Of a stretch of DNA of 64,000 nt, positions 57,110-64,000 are shown in pieces. The notes under the pieces are model-generated. The model saw nothing but the letters and a program-made list of their open reading frames with translations. It made no database searches and was not told the DNA's origin. Every line of letters begins with the position of its first letter. The stretch's first letter is position 1. This stretch comes from Pseudomonas fluvialis (GTDB lineage: Bacteria > Pseudomonadota > Gammaproteobacteria > Pseudomonadales > Pseudomonadaceae), in assembly GCF_002234375.1 (NCBI RefSeq), contig NZ_NMQV01000004.1, forward strand, positions 62,001-126,000, in the 5' to 3' direction. The position numbers and the translations under genes are program-made.

Positions 57110-57138
57110 TTGCGCTTCTGTCAAGACTGTTATTTAAT
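57110..57138 (+). promoter_or_regulatory. sigma-70 type promoter candidate for the pilMNOPQ operon
   Basis: TTGCGC at 57110-57115 and TTTAAT at 57133-57138, with a 17-base spacer. Transcription would begin near 57145, about 45 bases before the pilM GTG. It sits in the AT-rich part of the ponA-pilM gap. Confidence 0.5.
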
Positions 57139-57163
57139 GTGGAAAAACATAAATCGTCCGTAA

Positions 57164-58254
<1,091 letters not shown>

Positions 58255-58255
<1 letters not shown>

Positions 58256-58833
58256 TGGCACGGATCAACCTACTCCCTTGGCGTGAGCAGCTGCGCGAGG
58301 AGCGTAAGCAGCGCTTCATGGTTACCTTGGCTGGCGTTCTTGTCGTGGCTGGTGGCCTGGTTTTTGTTGGCGACCAGTATCTCAATGGCGCCATTGAGTC
58401 CCAGCAGGCTCGCAACGACTATCTGCGCAAGGAAATTGCGGTTCTGGATGCACGAATCGCTGAAATCAGCGAGCTGAAACAGCGACGCGAACAGCTCTTG
58501 GAGCGGATGAAGATCATCCAGGACCTGCAAGGCAATCGCCCGATCATTGGGCGGATCTTTGATCAATTGGTGCGCACCTTGCCGGATGGTGTGTATTTCA
58601 CCAGTCTGAAAATGAACGGCCAAACCATTGCGGTAGTGGGCGCTGCCGAATCCAACAACCGTGTGTCGAACCTGATGCGCAACATGGATGCTTCCGAGTG
58701 GCTGACTGCGCCCAACCTGACCGAGGTTAAGGCTGTGACTGCCGGGGCTGTCGATCAGGCCAATGTGTTCCAGTTGACCGTGCAGCAAACCAGGCCGCCG
58801 GTTGAAGGTGAGCAGGCGGGAGTTAAGCCATGA
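58255..58833 (+). CDS. pilN: type IV pilus assembly protein PilN
   Basis: A 192-residue inner-membrane protein of the pilus alignment complex. The cytoplasmic tail carries INLLPWRE at residues 4-11, the motif bound by PilM. One TM helix follows (FMVTLAGVLVVAGGLVFVG), then a coiled-coil (~45-80) and a ferredoxin-like periplasmic domain that pairs with PilO. It overlaps pilM by one base and pilO by four. Confidence 0.96.
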
Positions 58834-59450
58834 GTTTTGCCAAGAGTCTCGAATCGCTGAAGAAAGTTGAGCTGTCGGAGCTTGATCTCAATAACATCGG
58901 TGTCTGGCCGGCACCTGTTAAGTTCATCTTTGCTGTTATTTTGTTTGTGGTTGTGCTTTTTCTTGGGTACCACTTCCATCTGCAAGATCTGCAGGTTTCG
59001 CTGGATGCACAGGTGGCGGAAGAGCAAACCCTGAAGGAGCAGTTTTCTGTTAAGGCATTTCAGGCCGCCAATCTTGATGCTTATAAAGAGCAAATGGTGG
59101 AAATGGAGGAGTCGTTTGGTGCTTTGCTGAGGCAGCTTCCCAGCGATACTGAAGTGCCTGGCTTGCTCGAGGATATCACGCGTACTGGTCTGGGTAGTGG
59201 TCTGGATTTCGAGCAAATCAAGCTGTTACCTGAGGTGGCTCAGCAGTTCTATATCGAGTTGCCTATCCAGATTGATGTGGTGGGCAGCTATCACGATTTG
59301 GCAACTTTTGTCAGCGGTGTGGCGAGCTTGCCGCGCATCGTAACCCTGCATGATTTCGCTATTGCTCCTGCTGCAGAGGGAAGTTCACGTTTGAAGATGG
59401 GGATTTTGGCCAAAACTTATCGCTACAACGATAAGGGGGTTAATCAATGA
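58830..59450 (+). CDS. pilO: type IV pilus assembly protein PilO
   Basis: A 206-residue inner-membrane partner of PilN. A cytoplasmic tail of ~28 residues leads to one TM helix (FIFAVILFVVVLFLGYHF), a coiled coil near 55-90 and the periplasmic PilO fold (VAQQFYIELPIQIDVVGSYHDLATF). It overlaps pilN and pilP by four bases each. The gene is more AT-rich than most of the window, especially around the TM segment. Confidence 0.96.
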   Translation: MSFAKSLESLKKVELSELDLNNIGVWPAPVKFIFAVILFVVVLFLGYHFHLQDLQVSLDAQVAEEQTLKEQFSVKAFQAANLDAYKEQMVEMEESFGALLRQLPSDTEVPGLLEDITRTGLGSGLDFEQIKLLPEVAQQFYIELPIQIDVVGSYHDLATFVSGVASLPRIVTLHDFAIAPAAEGSSRLKMGILAKTYRYNDKGVNQ

Positions 59451-59977
59451 TCCGCTTTAAGTATTTAACTGCGCTTGCTGTCGCAACATTGCTTGCCGGT
59501 TGCGAGTCTCACTCTGGTTTTGCGGATTTGAATGCTTTTATGGATGAGGTGCGTGCTCGTCCAAAGGGCGCTATCGAGCCGTTGCCCAAGTTTGCTGCCT
59601 ACGAGCCTTTTACTTATCAGGCCAGCAACTTGCGGAGTCCCTTCCAGCCGCCCATCAAGATTGACATGGCCGCTAAGCAAAAAGCTGGTGATCGAGTGGT
59701 CAAGCCAGACGAGACGCGGATCAAGCAGTTTCTGGAGGGTTTCAATATAGAGACCTTTACCATGGTGGGAACGCTGTCTAATGACGCAGGTACCTACGCG
59801 TTGATTACCGGTAGTGATGGCGTGCATCGCGTCAAGATCGGTGATTATCTCGGCACCAATCATGGCAAGGTGGTAGCTATCAGCGAGTCGCAAATTGATG
59901 TAGTAGAAATTGTCACCGACGGTGAGGGCGGATGGGTCGAGCGCCCGCGCTCCCTTACGCTCAAAGAGCGCTCATAG
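59447..59977 (+). CDS. pilP: type IV pilus lipoprotein PilP
   Basis: A 176-residue periplasmic lipoprotein linking PilN/O to the secretin PilQ. The lipobox LLAGC places the lipidated Cys at residue 19. A flexible region with RSPFQPP near residue 65 precedes the C-terminal beta-sandwich (YALITGSDGVHRVKIGDYLG) that contacts the PilQ N0 domain. It overlaps pilO by four bases; pilQ starts 12 bases after its stop. Confidence 0.95.
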   Translation: MIRFKYLTALAVATLLAGCESHSGFADLNAFMDEVRARPKGAIEPLPKFAAYEPFTYQASNLRSPFQPPIKIDMAAKQKAGDRVVKPDETRIKQFLEGFNIETFTMVGTLSNDAGTYALITGSDGVHRVKIGDYLGTNHGKVVAISESQIDVVEIVTDGEGGWVERPRSLTLKERS

Positions 59978-59989
59978 GACGAATGCACG

Positions 59990-62152
59990 ATGAACAACAC
60001 AGATAACTCTTCACGTCGAGGCTGCCCGATGAAGCACGGATTCCTCCCTCTCGGTCTGGCTGCGGTTCTGGCAGGCTTTGCGCCTTCCTTGTTTGCGGCC
60101 AACATTCAGAGCCTGGATGTCGCCTCGCTACCAGGTGACAAGATTGAGCTTAAGCTCGGTCTGGATGAGCCAGTTGCCGCTCCGCGTGGCTATACCATCG
60201 AGCAGCCTGCGCGAATTGCTCTGGATCTACCTGGAGTCTCCAGCAAGTTGGGGATCAAGAATCGTGAGCTGGGTGCGGGTAATGCACGCAGCCTGACTGT
60301 AGTCGAGGCTAAAGATCGCACCCGTCTGATTGTTAACCTTACTACGCTTACGCCTTACTCTACCCGTGTTGAGGGTAATAACCTTTACGTGGTGATTGGT
60401 GCGGGCCAGGCGGCTGTTGCCGCGTCCGCTGCGCCGGTGGCGCAGCCCGTTGTGACTGCGCCCGTTAAAGCAGTGACCTCCGCAGCCAAGGAAATTCGGA
60501 ATATTGATTTCCAGCGTGGCGAGCAGGGTGAAGGCAATCTGGTTATCGATCTCTCGGACTCCAGTATCACGCCGAATATCGAGGAGCAGGGTGGCAAAAT
60601 TCGCGTTACATTTGCCAAAACGCAGTTGCCTGAAGCCATGCGTGCGCGTCTTGATGTCAAGGATTTCGCAACGCCGGTTAACTTCGTCAATGCCAGTGTG
60701 AGCGGCGATAATGTGTCCATCGTCATTGAACCAACCGGCTTTTATGATTATCTGGCCTTTCAGGCTGACAATCGTCTGACTATCAGTGTCAAGCCGTTGG
60801 CCCAGGATGAAGTGGAGAAGCGCAAAGCTGAGCGTTTTGCCTATACGGGTGAAAAGCTTTCGCTCAACTTCCAGGATATTGATGTGCGTTCGGTGTTGCA
60901 GTTGATCGCCGATTTTACTGACCTGAATTTGGTTGCCAGCGATACTGTGGAGGGCAGCATTACGCTGCGTCTACAGAATGTGCCTTGGGATCAGGCGCTG
61001 GATCTGGTTCTGAAAACCAAGGGTCTCGACAAGCGCAAGGTCGGCAATGTCTTGTTGGTTGCCCCGGCGGAAGAAATCGCCGCGCGTGAGCGTCAGGAGC
61101 TTGAGGCGAAGAAGCAAATTGCTGAGCTCGCCCCCCTGCGTCGCGAGCTGATTCAGGTTAACTACGCCAAAGCTTCTGACATCGCCAAGCTGTTCCAGTC
61201 GGTTGCCACTGCAGATGGTGCTGTTCCGGATCGTGGCTCAATTACCGTGGACGATCGCACCAACAGCATCATTGCATTCCAGACGCAGGATCGCTTGGAT
61301 GAATTGCGCCGCGTTGTCGCGCAGCTGGATATTCCGGTACGCCAAGTCATGATTGAGGCGCGCATTGTTGAGGCGGCTGTTGGTTACGACAAGGCTCTGG
61401 GTGTTCGTTGGGGGGGCGCTTTCTGGGGTGACAAAAACTGGAATTTCTACGGTAAGGACGGTGCTCAAACCGTCGAAACCAAAGATGGAGTGACTACATT
61501 GCGTCTCCCAGGTACTGACACTGTCGGTAACTGGACGGCTAAAGATGGTGTAGCACCGGTTCCGTTTGTCGATATGGGCTTGGCTAACAGTACCTCTGGT
61601 ATTGGTTTGGGCTTTGTAACCGATAATGCCATTCTTGATCTGCAGTTGTCGGCGATGGAAAAAACCGGTAACGGGGAAGTGATTTCTCAGCCTAAAGTGG
61701 TGACTTCGGACAAGGAGACGGCCAAGATTCTCAAAGGCTCGGAGATTCCTTATGAAGAATCTAGCTCCAGCGGTGCGACCACGGTTGCTTTCAAGGAAGC
61801 TGCGCTTTCCCTCGAAGTAACACCGCAAATCACGCCAGATAATCGAGTGATTATGGAAGTTAAGGTCAACAAGGATGAGCCGGACTTTTCTCAGGCAGTC
61901 AAAGGTGTCCCGCCAATCAAGAAGAACGAGGTTAACGCCAAGGTGTTGATCAATGACGGTGAGACCATTGTCTTGGGGGGCGTATTCTCCAGTACGCAGA
62001 CTAAATCAGTGGAGAAAGTACCTTTCTTGGGCGACCTGCCATACTTGGGGCGTCTCTTCCGTCGTGACATTGTGGAAGACAAGAAGAATGAGCTGCTGGT
62101 CTTCCTCACCCCGCGCATCATGAATAGTCAGTCGATTGCCGTGAATCGCTGA
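59990..62152 (+). CDS. pilQ: type IV pilus secretin PilQ
   Basis: A 720-residue outer-membrane secretin through which the pilus passes. The signal peptide ends SLFAA. Two AMIN domains that bind peptidoglycan occupy about 40-140 and 165-270, then come N0 (LSLNFQDIDVRSVLQLIADFT near 290) and N1 (NYAKASDIAKLFQSV near 390). The secretin barrel runs to the end (VISQPKVVTSDKETAKI, LGGVFSSTQTKSVEKVPFLG). Two starts are possible: ATG at 59990 or ATG at 60029 (MKHGFLPLG), the latter with GAGG 8 bases upstream and a more usual 23-residue signal peptide. aroK follows at once. Confidence 0.96.
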   Translation: MNNTDNSSRRGCPMKHGFLPLGLAAVLAGFAPSLFAANIQSLDVASLPGDKIELKLGLDEPVAAPRGYTIEQPARIALDLPGVSSKLGIKNRELGAGNARSLTVVEAKDRTRLIVNLTTLTPYSTRVEGNNLYVVIGAGQAAVAASAAPVAQPVVTAPVKAVTSAAKEIRNIDFQRGEQGEGNLVIDLSDSSITPNIEEQGGKIRVTFAKTQLPEAMRARLDVKDFATPVNFVNASVSGDNVSIVIEPTGFYDYLAFQADNRLTISVKPLAQDEVEKRKAERFAYTGEKLSLNFQDIDVRSVLQLIADFTDLNLVASDTVEGSITLRLQNVPWDQALDLVLKTKGLDKRKVGNVLLVAPAEEIAARERQELEAKKQIAELAPLRRELIQVNYAKASDIAKLFQSVATADGAVPDRGSITVDDRTNSIIAFQTQDRLDELRRVVAQLDIPVRQVMIEARIVEAAVGYDKALGVRWGGAFWGDKNWNFYGKDGAQTVETKDGVTTLRLPGTDTVGNWTAKDGVAPVPFVDMGLANSTSGIGLGFVTDNAILDLQLSAMEKTGNGEVISQPKVVTSDKETAKILKGSEIPYEESSSSGATTVAFKEAALSLEVTPQITPDNRVIMEVKVNKDEPDFSQAVKGVPPIKKNEVNAKVLINDGETIVLGGVFSSTQTKSVEKVPFLGDLPYLGRLFRRDIVEDKKNELLVFLTPRIMNSQSIAVNR

Positions 62153-62158
62153 GTGCTT

Positions 62159-62677
62159 GTGGCCAATTTGATTCTGGTCGGCCCGATGGGTGCTGGTAAA
62201 AGCACCATCGGGCGCTTGTTGGCCAAGGAAGTGCGTTACCTGTTCAAAGATTCCGATAAGGAAATCGAGCAGCGTACGGGGGCGGATATTCCCTGGATCT
62301 TTGATGTAGAGGGGGAGCAGGGCTTTCGTGAGCGCGAGCAGGCTATGATTGCTGAGCTTTGCGCGGAGGATGGCCTGGTTCTGGCGACAGGCGGTGGTGT
62401 GGTGATGCGTCCCGAGAACCGCCAGGCTATTCGCCAGGGTGGCCGGGTTATCTACCTGCACACGTCGGTGGAGCAGCAGTTGGAGCGCACTTCGCGTGAT
62501 CGTAACCGCCCCTTGTTGCGAACGGCCAATCCTGGGCGTGTTCTCACTGAATTGATGGCGATTCGTGACCCACTCTACCGAGAGGTGGCAGATATCATCA
62601 TCGAAACCGATGAGCGGCCGCCGCGCCTGGTGGTTCAGGAAATTCTCGCGCAGCTGCAGAGTCTTCCTCCTCGCTGA
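62159..62677 (+). CDS. aroK: shikimate kinase AroK
   Basis: A 172-residue cytoplasmic kinase that phosphorylates shikimate at the 3-position in aromatic amino acid synthesis. The P-loop is [15 protein letters not shown] near residues 7-21, [11 protein letters not shown] near 33 binds substrate, [14 protein letters not shown] is near 78, and RDRNRPLL near 115 forms the lid. Two GTG starts are in frame, 62153 and 62159; the second gives [10 protein letters not shown], which aligns best with relatives. It lies directly after the pilQ stop. Confidence 0.95.
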   Translation: MANLILVGPMGAGKSTIGRLLAKEVRYLFKDSDKEIEQRTGADIPWIFDVEGEQGFREREQAMIAELCAEDGLVLATGGGVVMRPENRQAIRQGGRVIYLHTSVEQQLERTSRDRNRPLLRTANPGRVLTELMAIRDPLYREVADIIIETDERPPRLVVQEILAQLQSLPPR

Positions 62678-62726
62678 TTGGCTGCCGCTTCTGCGGTATG
62701 CTAATGGCCATTTTAGCGAGGGCAGC

Positions 62727-63824
62727 ATGCGTACACTTCAGGTCGATCTCGGCGAGCGTAGTTATCCGATCATCATTGGCAGTCATCTGTTGGGGCAGGG
62801 TGATTTGTTGCGTCCCTACATTGCGGGGCGGCAGGTGGCCATCGTAACCAACAGCACGGTTGCACCTTTGTATCTGGAGCGTTTGCAGCAGGCGCTCGGT
62901 GGCTATGCGGTTATCTCTATTGTTCTGCCCGATGGTGAGGCTTTTAAGGATTGGCAGCACTTGCAGCTGATCTTCGATGGCTTGCTGCAGGCGCGCCATG
63001 ATCGGCGCACGACCCTGATCGCCTTGGGCGGTGGGGTCGTTGGCGATATGACGGGTTTTGCTGCTGCTTGCTATCAGCGCGGCGTCGACTTCATCCAGGT
63101 TCCGACCACACTGCTCTCGCAGGTTGATTCCTCGGTGGGTGGCAAGACCGGCATCAATCACCCGCTGGGTAAGAACATGGTCGGCGCGTTCTATCAGCCC
63201 AAGGCTGTGCTGATTGATGCTGCCACCCTGCAAACCCTTCCCGCGCGTGAGTTGTCGGCAGGTTTGGCCGAGGTGATCAAGTATGGCTTGATTTGCGATG
63301 CGCCTTTTCTTGACTGGCTGGAACAAAACATCGTTGCCCTGCGTGAGTTGCAGCCGGCGGCACTCATTGAGGCTATCGAGCGGTCCTGTGCTGCCAAGGC
63401 CCGGGTAGTTGCTGCGGATGAGCGTGAGTCGGGATTGCGCGCCACGCTAAACCTTGGACACACCTTCGGGCATGCCATCGAAACCCACATGGGCTATGGC
63501 AAGTGGCTGCATGGCGAAGCCGTGGCGGCTGGAACCCTCATGGCCGCACAGATGTCACATCGCTTGGGTTGGTTGACAGCCAGTGAGCGTGATTGCGTGG
63601 CGCGCTTGTTAATTGCGGCGGGGTTGCCCGTGGTGCCGCCTGCCGAGATGACGGCGGAAGATTTCTTGCAGCATATGGCTGTGGATAAGAAAGTACTGGA
63701 TGGCCAGTTGCGCCTTGTTTTGCTCAAGGCAATGGGCGAGGCCTGTGTCACTGCTGATTATCCGGCGAGCCTGCTGCAGGACGTACTGCTAACCGACTAT
63801 GCCGCTATTGTCGCGCAACTCTGA
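62727..63824 (+). CDS. aroB: 3-dehydroquinate synthase AroB
   Basis: A 365-residue NAD- and metal-dependent enzyme converting DAHP to 3-dehydroquinate, step two of the shikimate pathway. [14 protein letters not shown] near residue 103 is the NAD-binding motif, [18 protein letters not shown] near 135 binds substrate, and [21 protein letters not shown] and GEAVAAG supply metal ligands. The ATG at 62727 has GAGGG 6 bases upstream; the long open frame from 62565 overlaps aroK and is not used. The usual aroK-aroB pairing is kept. Confidence 0.96.
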   Translation: MRTLQVDLGERSYPIIIGSHLLGQGDLLRPYIAGRQVAIVTNSTVAPLYLERLQQALGGYAVISIVLPDGEAFKDWQHLQLIFDGLLQARHDRRTTLIALGGGVVGDMTGFAAACYQRGVDFIQVPTTLLSQVDSSVGGKTGINHPLGKNMVGAFYQPKAVLIDAATLQTLPARELSAGLAEVIKYGLICDAPFLDWLEQNIVALRELQPAALIEAIERSCAAKARVVAADERESGLRATLNLGHTFGHAIETHMGYGKWLHGEAVAAGTLMAAQMSHRLGWLTASERDCVARLLIAAGLPVVPPAEMTAEDFLQHMAVDKKVLDGQLRLVLLKAMGEACVTADYPASLLQDVLLTDYAAIVAQL

Positions 63825-63839
63825 GAGATTCGACGCTAA

Positions 63840-64000
63840 ATGAACAGCATGCATGCTGACGAGGCTTTCCTCGCGCATTACCAGCTCAGTCATGACCCCT
63901 TTGCGGCTCGAGTGCCGGGCTTCAAATTCTTTCCTGCGCAACGCAAGCCGGTGCTTGGGCAGTTGCATCATCTGGCGCGTTATAGCCAGTTGTTGTTGGT
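63840..64000 (+). CDS. DamX-like AAA/SPOR domain protein, 5' fragment
   Basis: The first 53 codons of a gene continuing beyond the window: MNSMHADEAFLAHYQLSHD, then PFAARVPGFKFFPAQRKPVLGQ, HHLARYSQLLLV. This matches the start of the AAA ATPase/SPOR-domain protein (DamX-like) that follows aroB in pseudomonads and localises to the division site. An in-frame ATG four codons in is an alternative start. It lies 15 bases after aroB and is likely cotranscribed. Confidence 0.8.
   Translation, partial: MNSMHADEAFLAHYQLSHDPFAARVPGFKFFPAQRKPVLGQLHHLARYSQLLL

Overview
The window is a gene-dense, high-GC gammaproteobacterial chromosome segment that belongs to Pseudomonas in the broad sense. The gene content and order from ilvD through mutM, ggt, a ferredoxin, coaD, a GMC dehydrogenase/aldehyde dehydrogenase set, rsmD, two M16 peptidases, ftsY-ftsE-ftsX, rpoH, mtgA, thiS-thiG, trmB, hemW-rdgB, metW-metX, proC and pilT-pilU follows the pattern I know from P. 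aeruginosa and relatives. The right end is the separate ponA / pilMNOPQ-aroK-aroB-damX block. The species cannot be fixed from sequence reading alone. About 60 protein genes are supported. I saw no tRNA, rRNA, CRISPR array, insertion sequence or prophage.

Left third (1-31 kb): the N-terminal part of ilvD, a DUF4153 membrane protein, rlmI, an HDOD protein followed by a 136-bp nested inverted-repeat element, mutM and an acyltransferase. Next come two small exported proteins separated by a perfect 43-bp palindromic terminator, a Na/Pi symporter and gamma-glutamyltransferase. After the ferredoxin and coaD comes an oxidation operon (coniferyl-type aldehyde dehydrogenase, Tat-exported lipoprotein subunit, GMC flavoprotein) facing a TetR gene across a palindromic operator. 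Then follow an alpha/beta hydrolase, a secreted modular protein of unknown function, rsmD with two M16 proteins, a DUF4105 envelope protein, and an RND efflux pair with its divergent TetR regulator.

Middle (31-47 kb): the ftsY-ftsE-ftsX cluster and rpoH, whose promoter carries a consensus DnaA box. Then come mtgA, DUF423, thiS-thiG-trmB and a DUF1329 protein. A secreted zinc metalloprotease has no propeptide of its own, and beside it lies a membrane-anchored protein that looks like the missing propeptide or a secretion chaperone. A leftward cluster metX-metW-DUF4426-rdgB-hemW-DUF3392 closes this part.

Right third (47-64 kb): a bacterial dynamin-like GTPase, yggS-proC-yggT-DUF167 (the last with an apparent CTG start), then the type IV pilus retraction motors pilT and pilU. 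These are followed directly by ponA and the divergent pilus alignment/secretin operon pilM-N-O-P-Q, aroK, aroB and the start of a DamX-like gene. The retraction ATPases and the envelope-spanning alignment complex of the pilus are therefore within about 5 kb of each other. The pilN-pilP stretch is visibly more AT-rich than the rest.

The best leads are the protease/trans-propeptide pair (40.7-43.1 kb), the DnaA box at rpoH, the 136-bp repeat, the unknown secreted protein at 18.5-20.2 kb and the two-motif DUF4105 protein. Most of the window is ordinary core genome.
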